Positions 1 to 7,508 of a stretch of DNA of 16,761 nt are shown here, piece by piece. A program made the translations under genes and the position numbers. Position 1 is the first letter of the stretch; each line of letters begins with the position of its first letter. The notes beneath the pieces were generated by a model, which was not told where the DNA came from, did no database searches, and saw nothing but the letters and a program-made list of their open reading frames with translations. The stretch spans positions 1-16,761 of the forward strand of contig DUSG01000010.1 of NCBI GenBank assembly GCA_012842725.1. Reading direction: 5' to 3'. Origin of the DNA: Clostridiales bacterium. Lineage in GTDB: Bacteria; Bacillota; Clostridia; Lutisporales; Lutisporaceae.

Positions 1-5
1 CAAAA

Positions 6-12
6 CTCCTTT
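6..12 (-). promoter_or_regulatory. Ribosome binding site of a gene lying off the left edge
   Basis: The minus strand reads AAAGGAG followed by TTTTG up to the window edge. This is a good SD sequence at the right distance for a start codon at or just beyond position 1. It suggests that another minus-strand gene begins just outside the window, downstream of cheR. Only the SD is visible, so nothing can be said about the gene. Confidence 0.35.
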
Positions 13-73
13 CAATGTTTATTTTGCCAATTAACATTTTAGAGAGTTTTGCTTATAAGTGCATCTTTTTTTT

Positions 74-107
74 GAAAAAATACACTGGAGTTTTTACACC
101 CCAACAT
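74..107 (-). terminator. Weak rho-independent terminator after cheR
   Basis: On the minus strand, arms 107-99 and 90-82 can pair over 9 bp with several G-U wobbles around an 8-base loop. A U-rich tract (ATTTTTTC) follows. It lies 15 bases after the cheR stop, which fits a terminator, but the stem is weak. Confidence 0.45.
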
Positions 108-122
108 TTATTATAGAACCTT

Positions 123-899
123 TTATTCTTTTATTTTATAAAAAAAATTTCTCAATGGAAACAGATTATATTTATGTGCTGATATTATTTGCTCCGTGCT
201 GCCGACAAATAATACTCCGTGTGGACTTAAAGCTTTGCTGAATTTGAAATAGATATCATTTTTCGCTTCTTCTGTAAAGTAAATTAAAACATTTCTGCAG
301 CAGATAAGGTCACATCCGCTAGGGTAACTATCCATTAAAAGATTGTGTTTTTTATATTCTACACATTTTTTAATTTCTTCGCTGATTTTATATGAATTAG
401 ACGTTTTAATGAAATATTTCCTAATAAATTCAGAAGGTACATTAGCTAAGCTTTTTTCACTATATATACCTATTTTGGCTTTATTAATCGCATCTTCATC
501 GATGTCAGTCGCTAAAATATTTATTTCATTAAGACTCATAAATTTAGATAACAACATTACCAAGGAATATGGTTCCTCACCGGTGGAGCATGCTGCGCTC
601 CAAACTTTTATATTCTTTTTTATAGAAAGCAGTTGTGGGATGATTTCTTTTTCTAAAATTTCCCATTGCGAAGGATTCCTGAAAAATTCAGAGACATTTA
701 TTGTCAAATAGTTAATAAACTCGTTATATAATTTTTTATCCGTAAGCAGTGATTTATAATATGAATCGTAATCATTAAAACCATTACGAGTAATCAATGA
801 ATCTATTCTTCTTTTCATTTGTCGTTCTTTATAACAAGATAAATCAATATTAGTTAATTTAAATATTTTTTCTTTAAATGATTCATATCCTACAAGCAT
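123..899 (-). CDS. cheR: CheR-type chemotaxis protein-glutamate O-methyltransferase
   Basis: This enzyme uses S-adenosylmethionine to methylate glutamate side chains on methyl-accepting chemotaxis receptors during adaptation, in the cytoplasm at receptor clusters. The protein has about 258 residues, the usual CheR length. An N-terminal helical CheR domain (about 1-85, with the typical NVSEFFRNP segment) precedes the methyltransferase domain. The SAM-binding motif SAACSTGEEPYS lies near residue 101, the acidic strand end ATDIDE near 130, and the late motif CRNVLIYF near 200. An in-frame ATG at 905 lies only one base after the SD (GAGAGGAG), while the ATG at 899 is 7 bases from it, so 899 is preferred. 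No other chemotaxis gene is in the window, so its receptors and CheB must be encoded elsewhere. The family is clear. Whether it acts in chemotaxis or in another CheR-containing signalling pathway cannot be told here. Confidence 0.93.
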   Translation of the reverse strand: MLVGYESFKEKIFKLTNIDLSCYKERQMKRRIDSLITRNGFNDYDSYYKSLLTDKKLYNEFINYLTINVSEFFRNPSQWEILEKEIIPQLLSIKKNIKVWSAACSTGEEPYSLVMLLSKFMSLNEINILATDIDEDAINKAKIGIYSEKSLANVPSEFIRKYFIKTSNSYKISEEIKKCVEYKKHNLLMDSYPSGCDLICCRNVLIYFTEEAKNDIYFKFSKALSPHGVLFVGSTEQIISAHKYNLFPLRNFFYKIKE

Positions 900-937
900 G
901 TCCATACTCCTCTCAGTAAATTAACCTTGTTGTCCCA

Positions 938-946
938 ATTCTAGCA
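938..946 (-). promoter_or_regulatory. Possible extended -10 promoter element for cheR
   Basis: The minus strand reads TGCTAGAAT, an extended -10 (TGn plus TAGAAT, close to TATAAT), about 40 bases upstream of the cheR start. No convincing -35 is present: the upstream position falls in the T-run of the neighbouring terminator. I saw no sigma-D (motility) type element. Confidence 0.35.
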
Positions 947-958
947 TAAAAAATAAAT

Positions 959-993
959 AAAAAAAAGTCGTGATATGTTGTATACATATCACG
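959..993 (-). terminator. Strong rho-independent terminator between ispH-rpsA and cheR
   Basis: A perfect 10-bp stem (CGTGATATGT with ACATATCACG) and 5-base loop at 969-993 is followed on the minus strand by AC and eight T (966-959). Only the minus strand has the U-tract. It either backs up the weaker hairpin right after ispH-rpsA or ends a separate small transcript from about 1100-995. Confidence 0.8.
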
Positions 994-1018
994 AAAACAG
1001 AATGTAAAGGGGGTCTCA

Positions 1019-1105
1019 ATGTATTTTGTGAGGTCATTAATTATTATCTACATTTTTTATTATTTAATACATATTTTTATAATATCTTTTATATTTTATA
1101 TTTAA
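1019..1105 (+). CDS. Possible 28-residue hydrophobic small protein
   Basis: A plus-strand ATG at 1019 is preceded by an excellent SD (AAAGGGGG at 1006-1013, 5-base spacer). It opens a 28-codon frame ending at TAA 1103-1105. The product begins MYFVRSLIIIYIFYY and is almost wholly Ile, Phe, Tyr and Leu after one Arg, so it could span the membrane once. It lies antisense to the ispH-rpsA/cheR gap and its stop overlaps the start of the hairpin at 1103-1139. Against it: AT-rich DNA readily gives such frames, the promoter is unclear, and the same bases read as a C-rich tract on the other strand. Type I toxin-like peptides have this size and composition, but nothing more specific supports that role. 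Confidence 0.25.
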   Translation: MYFVRSLIIIYIFYYLIHIFIISFIFYI

Positions 1106-1139
1106 AGATGCCAATCCTAATAAAAGATTGGCATCTTTA
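1103..1139 (-). terminator. Hairpin directly after ispH-rpsA
   Basis: A perfect 14-bp inverted repeat (arms TAAAGATGCCAATC and GATTGGCATCTTTA, 9-base loop) abuts the ispH-rpsA stop codon. The T-tract after it is poor on both strands (TTTA then A-rich), so termination may be incomplete and the transcript may run on to the stronger hairpin at 969-993. It may instead protect the mRNA 3' end. Confidence 0.65.
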
Positions 1140-3035
1140 TTACTGATCAACTTCTTTGATACTAAGGCTCATCTTCTTTTCAGGTATATTAATATCAATT
1201 ATTTTAGCTTTAATAGTTTCACCAATTTGTAGTACATCTGAAGGTTTTGCAATTCTCTTATCTGATATTTGTGATATATGAACCAATCCATCAATTCCAG
1301 ATTCAACTTCTACAAAAGCGCCAAAGTTTGCAAATCTAACTACTTTTGCTTCAATAATATCTCCTATATGATACTTATTTTCTATAGTTGACCAAGGTTC
1401 AGGCATAGTTTGCTTTAAACCCAATGAAATCTTATTGTTATCTTTATCTAAAGCAAGAATCACTACTTCTACTTTATCTCCTGGTTTAACAACTTCTGAT
1501 GGATGATCTATTCTAGAGTAGGATAATTCAGATATATGAATCAATCCATCAACTCCTCCGATATCCACAAAAGCTCCAAAATCTGTAATCCTTTTTACTT
1601 CTCCAATTACTTTTTGGCCTACTTCTGCATTTTTCCAGAATTCATTGATTTTTTTCTCTTTTTCATCTAACAAATAATCTTTTCGAGATACAACAACTTT
1701 TCTTTTGTCTTTATCAAATTCTATTACCTTTACATTGATTTTATCATTCTTATAGGATTCTAAATCATTAATATATTTTATATCAAACAATGATGCCGGC
1801 ATAAATGCTCTTATACCATATACTTCAACAATAGCTCCGCCTTTTACTATCTCTTTAACAACTCCCGGTACCGGTGTTTTTTCATTGTATGCGTATTCTA
1901 ATTTATACCAGTTTTTTTCTGCATCAACTAGTTTTTTTGATAACACTACATTACCCTCTCCGTCATTTATGCTAACAACTTTTACTTCGATTTCATCTCC
2001 TATATTTACAATGTCAGAAACTTTTTGCTCAATATCCCAAGTCAAATCTTCTTTTTTAATTATTCCATCTGCTTTATAACCTATATTAACAAATACTTCT
2101 TCATCATTATAAGATATTACAGTGCCTTTTACGGTTTCACCAGGGTGTAAAGTTTTAAAGCTTTTCTCGTATTCTTCCATGATGTTTAAAGTGTTTAAGT
2201 CTTCCATTTTATTTATAACCTCCTTAATAATCCAATCCGGCGTAGAAGCGCCAGCTGATACTCCAATTGTCTCAGCTTTCATAATAGTCTCTTTAGCTAA
2301 ATCTTCGGCATTTTCTATATGATAGGTATTTGGACAGTATTGTCTAGCAAGTTCATAAAGCTTTATTGTATTTGAACTATTGAACCCCCCAATGACAAGC
2401 ATAACATCTACTTTTTTTGCTAATTCTATTACTGATTTCTGTCTATTTTCTGTAGCATTGCATATGGTATCAAATATTTCTGCATTATTAAATTTCTCTT
2501 TAACCCGTTCTTTAATCCTATGCCAAAGATTTTTTGAAAATGTTGTTTGTGCAACTAAGCATATTTTATCATAATAAGGGAGTTTGTCCACCATTTTTTC
2601 ATCATCTATTATAATTGCCTCATTATTACACCATCCATTAATACCAATTACCTCAGGATGTTTTTTATCTCCTACTATAACAATCTTATATCCTTTACAA
2701 TATTTATCCTCTACAATTCTATGAATTCTAGAAACAAATGGACATGTACAATCAACATATTTGATACCTTTACTATTTATTTCATTAATTATAGATCTTG
2801 GCACTCCATGAGATCTTATTATTATTAGAGAATTATCATCTTTAATATCTTTTAAATTCTCGATCTCTTCAACACCTTTTCTTTTCAAATCCTCTGTAAC
2901 ATGTCTATTATGAATAAGAGAACCATATGTATAAATTTTTTTATCTTGATTTTCTTTTATAGCTTTCAATGTTTGATCTACAGCATTTTTTACTCCAAAA
3001 CAAAATCCTGCATGTTTATCCAATATTATTTTCAC
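1140..3035 (-). CDS. ispH-rpsA: Bifunctional HMBPP reductase (IspH) / S1 RNA-binding protein
   Basis: The N-terminal part (about 1-280) is 4-hydroxy-3-methylbut-2-enyl diphosphate reductase, the [4Fe-4S] enzyme that makes IPP and DMAPP in the last MEP-pathway step. The C-terminal part carries four S1 (OB-fold) RNA-binding domains, as in ribosomal protein S1. Numbered from a TTG at 3047, the cluster cysteines are C16 (HAGFCFGVK), C102 (CTCPFV) and C196 (TICNATENRQ), and H46, H130 and E132 also fit the active site. The S1 repeats lie near 301-373, 389-459, 475-548 and 560-634; repeats 3 and 4 (DFGAFVDI, NFGAFVEV) are the most canonical. The start is probably GTG at 3035: it gives the usual MKIIL opening and follows GGGTGAT, a good match to the 3' part of the SD. 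The TTG at 3047 would overlap plsC and has a very short spacer. The fusion is a known clostridial arrangement. It is last in the cmk operon. Confidence 0.95.
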   Translation of the reverse strand: MKIILDKHAGFCFGVKNAVDQTLKAIKENQDKKIYTYGSLIHNRHVTEDLKRKGVEEIENLKDIKDDNSLIIIRSHGVPRSIINEINSKGIKYVDCTCPFVSRIHRIVEDKYCKGYKIVIVGDKKHPEVIGINGWCNNEAIIIDDEKMVDKLPYYDKICLVAQTTFSKNLWHRIKERVKEKFNNAEIFDTICNATENRQKSVIELAKKVDVMLVIGGFNSSNTIKLYELARQYCPNTYHIENAEDLAKETIMKAETIGVSAGASTPDWIIKEVINKMEDLNTLNIMEEYEKSFKTLHPGETVKGTVISYNDEEVFVNIGYKADGIIKKEDLTWDIEQKVSDIVNIGDEIEVKVVSINDGEGNVVLSKKLVDAEKNWYKLEYAYNEKTPVPGVVKEIVKGGAIVEVYGIRAFMPASLFDIKYINDLESYKNDKINVKVIEFDKDKRKVVVSRKDYLLDEKEKKINEFWKNAEVGQKVIGEVKRITDFGAFVDIGGVDGLIHISELSYSRIDHPSEVVKPGDKVEVVILALDKDNNKISLGLKQTMPEPWSTIENKYHIGDIIEAKVVRFANFGAFVEVESGIDGLVHISQISDKRIAKPSDVLQIGETIKAKIIDINIPEKKMSLSIKEVDQ

Positions 3036-3039
3036 AACA

Positions 3040-3612
3040 TCACCCAATATTCCTTATTTTTTTCATTATGTCCAAGCTTATACTTACATAATCCTCATTT
3101 TTTAATTTTGCATCATAGTATTTATCAAGAAAAATGGTATCACCAATTGTAATAATTGTTTTATTAAACATTTTATAATCTGAATTTATTGTAATAGGTA
3201 CAATAGGCCTTTTTGATTTTATTGCCAACATTGCAATTCCTGGTTCTGCTATTAACGCACCAGTTTTGTTTCTAGTTCCTTCAGGAAATATACCGATATT
3301 TTTGCCCTCCTGCAACAACTTTAATGAAGTTTTGATACTTTTTAAATCAGCTTGCCCCCTTTTAACGGGAAAAGCACCAAGCTTTTTTAATAAAAAAGCC
3401 AATAACTTATTCGAAAAAAGTTCATTCTTTGTCATAAAATTTATTTTATCAGGAAGGTTAATACCTATTAGTATTGGATCAACTGCTTTTATATGGTTGC
3501 CGCAAACAATATATCCATTACCTTTAGGTAATTTTTCTAATCCTTGAACTTTTACAACATATAAAGTATTAAATATTGGTTTCAATATAAATTTTGCAAT
3601 TTTATAAAGCAA
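3040..3612 (-). CDS. plsC: 1-acyl-sn-glycerol-3-phosphate acyltransferase (PlsC family)
   Basis: This enzyme transfers an acyl group to lysophosphatidic acid to make phosphatidic acid, the second step of phospholipid synthesis, at the inner face of the membrane. The 190-residue protein has the acyltransferase motif I GNHIKAVDP (H40 and D45 of HX4D), KRGQADLKS near 84 (motif II region), FPEGTRNKTG near 109 (motif III) and PIVPI (motif IV). Hydrophobic residues near the N-terminus fit membrane association. The start is TTG at 3612: no in-frame ATG occurs before residue 60, and AAAGGGGGG lies 7 bases upstream, inside the end of cmk. The TTG directly follows the cmk stop codon, so translational coupling is likely. 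The family is clear; acyl donor specificity is not visible. Confidence 0.92.
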   Translation of the reverse strand: MLYKIAKFILKPIFNTLYVVKVQGLEKLPKGNGYIVCGNHIKAVDPILIGINLPDKINFMTKNELFSNKLLAFLLKKLGAFPVKRGQADLKSIKTSLKLLQEGKNIGIFPEGTRNKTGALIAEPGIAMLAIKSKRPIVPITINSDYKMFNKTIITIGDTIFLDKYYDAKLKNEDYVSISLDIMKKIRNIG

Positions 3613-4272
3613 TTAAATACCCCCCTTTATAAAAATATGGTATAATATTTCCTCAATAACTTCATCTATACTTCTATTTGTTGTATCGATTAAAATAGCA
3701 TCATCGGCTTGTTTTAAGGGGGATGATTCTCTATTAGAGTCAATATAATCTCTATGAATAATTTGATTTTTTATATCCTCCAATGAATACTTGGTTTTAT
3801 CCAAATACTGATTATACCTCCTTCTTGCCCTCTCATCAACTGATGCTGTGAGAAAAAATTTGGCGAAAGCATCCGGAAAAACTGTTGTTCCAATATCTCT
3901 TCCATCTACAACAACATTTTTAGTTTTTGCTATTTCACGCTGAATGTTGGCAATAATTTCTCTTATTTCCGGTATCATTGCTATGTATGATACTGTCTTA
4001 TTAACGATATCATCTCTTATTTCTTTGCTTACATCAATACCATCCAGGTATATACTATTTTCAATAAAATCAACCTTTGCGTTTTTAGCATGTTTTATTA
4101 TGTTATCAACATCATTTACATCAATTCCCAATTTTAATATTTTTAGAGTTATTGCACGAAATAATGCACCTGAATCTATATAGGTAAAACCTATCTTTTT
4201 TGATAATATTTTTGCAACAGTACTTTTACCGGCTCCAGCAGGTCCATCTATAGCAATAGCCTTAAATTTCAA
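3613..4272 (-). CDS. cmk: (d)CMP kinase
   Basis: Cytidylate kinase phosphorylates CMP and dCMP with ATP in pyrimidine nucleotide recycling. The 219 residues match the usual family length. The P-loop is GPAGAGKST at 10-18, followed by YIDSGALFRA (substrate region) and DGRDIGT at 123-129. The basic stretch DERARRR near 146-152 fits the lid region. The CMP-binding insert is present at about 60-110. The start is TTG at 4272: no ATG lies between it and the P-loop, and AGGGGG is 8 bases upstream. It lies 12 bases after the small membrane protein gene and immediately before plsC. cmk followed by plsC and ispH-rpsA is a recurring clostridial order. Confidence 0.96.
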   Translation of the reverse strand: MKFKAIAIDGPAGAGKSTVAKILSKKIGFTYIDSGALFRAITLKILKLGIDVNDVDNIIKHAKNAKVDFIENSIYLDGIDVSKEIRDDIVNKTVSYIAMIPEIREIIANIQREIAKTKNVVVDGRDIGTTVFPDAFAKFFLTASVDERARRRYNQYLDKTKYSLEDIKNQIIHRDYIDSNRESSPLKQADDAILIDTTNRSIDEVIEEILYHIFIKGGI

Positions 4273-4284
4273 AACAGTAACCCC

Positions 4285-4764
4285 CTACCTAAGCTTTACT
4301 CTTCCAATATTAAGAATATCTCTTCCTAAATCATATCTCATACCTTTTATCGGGAAAACTACGTTTTCTGTTGTATCATATACTATTATACTAATTTTCT
4401 TGTTCAATTTTCTACCGTCAATTTCTATAACATCATTATTCCTAACATCTAATACTATTGATTCATTATTTGAATTTTCATAAACTTCACCATTGATATA
4501 TACCCTAATTTGATCTATATCATTTAAATCTTCAGCAATAAGTTTTATTGTTCCTCTAGGTTCGTAATGATAACTTTCTATAAATGCATCACCTTCTAAT
4601 TCTATTGTTTTATTTATTGATAACAACCTAATATCTAAAACTATCATTAATTGAATGACTACAGTAAGAAACAGTAAAATCTTAAGCATCCTATTTATCT
4701 TTATTCCAACATTTTCCCAAAACTTTATATACTGCTGTTGCTTTTTATCCATTCTTGAGCACAT
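4285..4764 (-). CDS. Uncharacterised single-pass membrane protein in the cmk operon
   Basis: I do not recognise a named family. The 159-residue product has a basic, glutamine-rich N-terminus, one membrane segment at about 27-45 (KILLFLTVVIQLMIVL region) and a beta-rich, probably extracytoplasmic domain of about 110 residues. That domain contains phrases such as IKLIAEDLNDIDQIRVYING and VYDTTENVVFPIKGMRYDLG. No catalytic motif or lipobox is visible. The start ATG at 4764 is fixed by GGAGGT six bases upstream; an ATG four codons later is less well placed. It sits between the flavoprotein gene (63-base gap) and cmk (12-base gap), so it is co-transcribed with them, but this does not reveal its role. 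The topology N-in, C-out is inferred from the positive residues before the helix. Confidence 0.85.
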   Translation of the reverse strand: MCSRMDKKQQQYIKFWENVGIKINRMLKILLFLTVVIQLMIVLDIRLLSINKTIELEGDAFIESYHYEPRGTIKLIAEDLNDIDQIRVYINGEVYENSNNESIVLDVRNNDVIEIDGRKLNKKISIIVYDTTENVVFPIKGMRYDLGRDILNIGRVKLR

Positions 4765-4827
4765 AATATGACCTCCATATAGTATTTGTCATATTTATGA
4801 TGCTCAAAAATGTTAATTTATAATCAG

Positions 4828-6063
4828 TCAGCAATAATAACCTGCTGAATAACCTGTAGAAAATGCTATTTGAAGGTTGTAACCGCCTGTGAAAGCATCA
4901 ACATCTAATATTTCTCCAGCAAAATACAATCCTTTTATAATTTTAGATTCCATTGTTTTTGGGTTTACTTCTTTTACATCAATTCCACCAGATGTAATAA
5001 TGGCTTCCGTGATAGGCCTAGTTCCTATAATTTCAAAAGTGAATTCTTTCATCAAAGTTACAATGTTTTTTCTTTCTTCTCTGGTTATCATATTTATCAT
5101 CCTGTTTTCCGGTATATTTGAGAGTTTTATGATAATGGGAATTAGCTTCTTCGGTAATAAACTTTTTAATGCATTTTTAAAATATCTATTTTTATTCATA
5201 TTGAAATTTTCTAATAATAACTTATCTAATTGTTCATAAGTCAAATCCGGTTTTAAATCAATCTTAATATATATTTTTTTGCTATTATGGATTTCTTCTG
5301 AAACAAAAAAACTTGCAGATAATATCAATGGTCCTGACACACCATAATGTGTAAACAAAATTTCACCTATATCCTCATAAATCGTTTTACCTTCGCTTAG
5401 TACTTTGATACCTACAAGTTTTAGAGATAATCCTTGAATTTCTCTGATATAATCTTCTTTTACTACTAAAGGCACTAATGAAGGCTTTAAATCTGTTATT
5501 CTATGACCTAATTCTTTTGCTAATCTGTAGCCATCCCCTGTTGAACCTGTTTGAGGATACGATAACCCCCCAGTGGCTATAATAGCAGAATTGCATGAGA
5601 CTTTTGAACCGTCTTGAAATTCTACGCCTTCTATAACATTTTTATTGGTTAATATTTTTGTAACTCTACTATTAAGTTTTATTTCAACTTTATTCGTATT
5701 TAAATTCTTTTCAAAAGCTTTTATAACGTCTATAGATTTGTCGGATTTCGGAAAAATTCTACCGTCATTTTCAATCTTTGTTTCTAATCCAAGATTATCA
5801 AAAAATGCTATAAGTTGTTTATTGAAAAATAGTCTAAAAGTACTCATTAAAAATTTCTTATTATGTGTTATTTTGTTTAAAAAAATATCCAAATCACAAG
5901 CATTAGTTATATTGCATCTTCCATTACCAGTTATGAACAGTTTTTTGCCTAACCTATCGTTTTTTTCAGCAAGTAATACTTTTTTTCCTCTTGAGGCTGC
6001 AACACCGGCTGCCATCATACCAGCAGGTCCTCCACCAATAACAACTACATCATAATGATACAA
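4828..6063 (-). CDS. HI0933/BaiN-like NAD(P)/FAD-dependent oxidoreductase
   Basis: This is a flavoprotein of the HI0933 (YhiN/BaiN) family, which binds FAD and probably uses NAD(P)H; physiological substrates are unknown for most members. The 411 residues fit the family. The dinucleotide-binding motif VVVIGGGPAGMMAA lies at 7-20, followed by GKKLFITGNGRCNITN (about 39-54), a family hallmark. The second FAD contact, YFAGEILDVDAFTGGYN, lies near the C-terminus. A BaiN member in gut clostridia was linked to bile acid reduction, but that cannot be transferred to this protein. The start is TTG at 6063: the next in-frame Met falls inside the Rossmann motif, and GAGGA precedes the TTG by about 9 bases. 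It appears to be the first gene of the operon running to ispH-rpsA. Confidence 0.9.
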   Translation of the reverse strand: MYHYDVVVIGGGPAGMMAAGVAASRGKKVLLAEKNDRLGKKLFITGNGRCNITNACDLDIFLNKITHNKKFLMSTFRLFFNKQLIAFFDNLGLETKIENDGRIFPKSDKSIDVIKAFEKNLNTNKVEIKLNSRVTKILTNKNVIEGVEFQDGSKVSCNSAIIATGGLSYPQTGSTGDGYRLAKELGHRITDLKPSLVPLVVKEDYIREIQGLSLKLVGIKVLSEGKTIYEDIGEILFTHYGVSGPLILSASFFVSEEIHNSKKIYIKIDLKPDLTYEQLDKLLLENFNMNKNRYFKNALKSLLPKKLIPIIIKLSNIPENRMINMITREERKNIVTLMKEFTFEIIGTRPITEAIITSGGIDVKEVNPKTMESKIIKGLYFAGEILDVDAFTGGYNLQIAFSTGYSAGYYC

Positions 6064-6102
6064 TTAGCTCATTCCTCACTTAATGGTTTTATAATAAAAA
6101 TC

Positions 6103-6108
6103 ATTATA
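6103..6108 (-). promoter_or_regulatory. Possible -10 element for the flavoprotein-cmk-plsC-ispH operon
   Basis: A perfect TATAAT occurs on the minus strand 40 bases upstream of the TTG start, within the gap after gdhA's terminator. No good -35 lies 16-18 bases further upstream. An alternative pair, TTGAAA with TTATAG 17 bases apart, lies closer to the terminator. A promoter must exist in this short gap, but the exact elements are uncertain. Confidence 0.35.
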
Positions 6109-6163
6109 TCATATAGATATAATGTACCACTATAAAAATATTATAATAATTGTTTCAATAATA

Positions 6164-6198
6164 AAAGACCTGCTCTAAATAACTTAGAACAGGTCTTT
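6164..6198 (-). terminator. Rho-independent terminator of gdhA
   Basis: Arms 6184-6198 and 6164-6178 form a 15-bp stem around a 5-base loop, followed on the minus strand by TTATTATT. The single imperfect pair is a G-U wobble on the minus strand but a C-A mismatch on the plus strand, which supports minus-strand use. It starts 13 bases after the gdhA stop. Confidence 0.88.
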
Positions 6199-6211
6199 AA
6201 AACCCTAGTTA

Positions 6212-7465
6212 TTAGTACCAGCCTCTTACTTTCATGGCTGCTGCAATTTTCTTTACAGAATACATATATGCAGCAGTTCTCATTGGAACATTATATTCTT
6301 CTTTTATCTTATAAATAGCATTGAAAGCATCAACCATAGCTCTTTCTTCTTTTTCTTCAATTTCTTCTTCTGTCCAGTAGTATCCATATAGGTTTTGTAC
6401 CCATTCAAAGTATGAAACTGTTACTCCACCAGCGTTTGTTAGTATATCAGGTGTTACCAGAATACCTTTTCTATTAAGTACTTCATCACCATCTGGTGTA
6501 ACTGGTCCATTAGCTGCTTCGCAAATAAGTTTTGCTTGTACTTTTTCTGCAACTTCTGCAGTTATTTGATTTTCTAATGCCGCAGGTACTAGTATATCTA
6601 CAGGTAATGAGAAGAATTCTTCTTTAGTTATCTCTTTTGAACCTGGGAAACCAACTACAGTCTTATTCTTTTTCATATAATCTACTAATTCATGCATATC
6701 AAATCCATCTTCTTTATATACAGATCCGTTCCATTCAGAAACAGCAACTACTTTGCCACCTAGTTTTTCCATGTTGTATCCGGTATGACTTCCAACATTA
6801 CCTATACCTTGTATTGCTATAGTAGCACCATTAAAGTCAATTCCTAATTTCTTAGCTGCTTCTCTTGCTACAACTGCAACTCCGAAACCTGTAGCAGCAG
6901 TTCTACCTTTTGAACCACCAAATTCTAATGGTTTTCCAGTTATAACTCCTAATGCATTTCTTCCTACTAATTTATTGTATTCATCAACCATCCAAGCCAT
7001 TACTTGAGCATTGGTACCAACATCTGGAGCCGGAACATCTACTTGTTCTCCTAATATTTTGTATATAGCATCTATGTATCCTCTTGACAATCTTTCCAAT
7101 TCGCCTTGTGATAAAGTGCTAGGATCTACAATTACACCGCCTTTACCACCACCATAGGGTATACCTGTAACACAGCATTTGAATGTCATCCAGATAGATA
7201 AAGCCATTACTTCTTCTCTTGTTACGCCAGGATGGAATCTGATACCGCCTTTGAAAGGACCAACCGCATCATTATGCTGTGATCTGTAACCAGTGAAAAC
7301 TTTTACCGAACCGTCATCCATTTTTACAGGAATAGCAACTTCAAGAACTTTTAGAGGCTGCTTTAAAATCTCATAAACTTCTGGCTCTAAACCTAGCTTG
7401 TCGCATGCTTCTTTAATCTGTTTCTGAGCGTTTAAGAAAGGATTCAAATTATCTTGGTGTGCCAT
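6212..7465 (-). CDS. gdhA: Glutamate dehydrogenase (Glu/Leu/Phe/Val dehydrogenase family)
   Basis: This enzyme reversibly deaminates glutamate to 2-oxoglutarate, ammonia and NAD(P)H in the cytoplasm. In amino-acid-fermenting clostridia it usually works in the catabolic, NAD-linked direction. The 417 residues are typical of the hexameric class. The key residues K72 (GPFKGG), K96 (MTFKCC), K108 (PYGGGKGG) and D148 (PAPDVGT) have the same mutual spacing as K89, K113, K125 and D165 of the Clostridium symbiosum enzyme. The Rossmann motif GIGNVG lies at 220-225. Coenzyme preference is not certain from the sequence. The ATG at 7465 is preceded by AGGAGG 11 bases upstream. A leader hairpin lies upstream and a strong terminator downstream, so it is probably monocistronic. 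The Kor operon next door could consume its 2-oxoglutarate. Confidence 0.96.
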   Translation of the reverse strand: MAHQDNLNPFLNAQKQIKEACDKLGLEPEVYEILKQPLKVLEVAIPVKMDDGSVKVFTGYRSQHNDAVGPFKGGIRFHPGVTREEVMALSIWMTFKCCVTGIPYGGGKGGVIVDPSTLSQGELERLSRGYIDAIYKILGEQVDVPAPDVGTNAQVMAWMVDEYNKLVGRNALGVITGKPLEFGGSKGRTAATGFGVAVVAREAAKKLGIDFNGATIAIQGIGNVGSHTGYNMEKLGGKVVAVSEWNGSVYKEDGFDMHELVDYMKKNKTVVGFPGSKEITKEEFFSLPVDILVPAALENQITAEVAEKVQAKLICEAANGPVTPDGDEVLNRKGILVTPDILTNAGGVTVSYFEWVQNLYGYYWTEEEIEEKEERAMVDAFNAIYKIKEEYNVPMRTAAYMYSVKKIAAAMKVRGWY

Positions 7466-7508
7466 ATTTTAATAGACCTCCTAATAATATATATTTAATA
7501 TATTTAAT

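Noticed and set aside
343..711. Plus-strand ORF of 122 codons inside cheR
   Set aside because: It is the antisense shadow of a gene with clear CheR motifs; it has no SD and the composition is that of a reverse-complement frame.
5645..6055. Plus-strand ORF of 136 codons opposite the flavoprotein gene
   Set aside because: It mirrors the FAD-binding region of the HI0933-like gene, lacks a ribosome binding site and has no recognisable motif.
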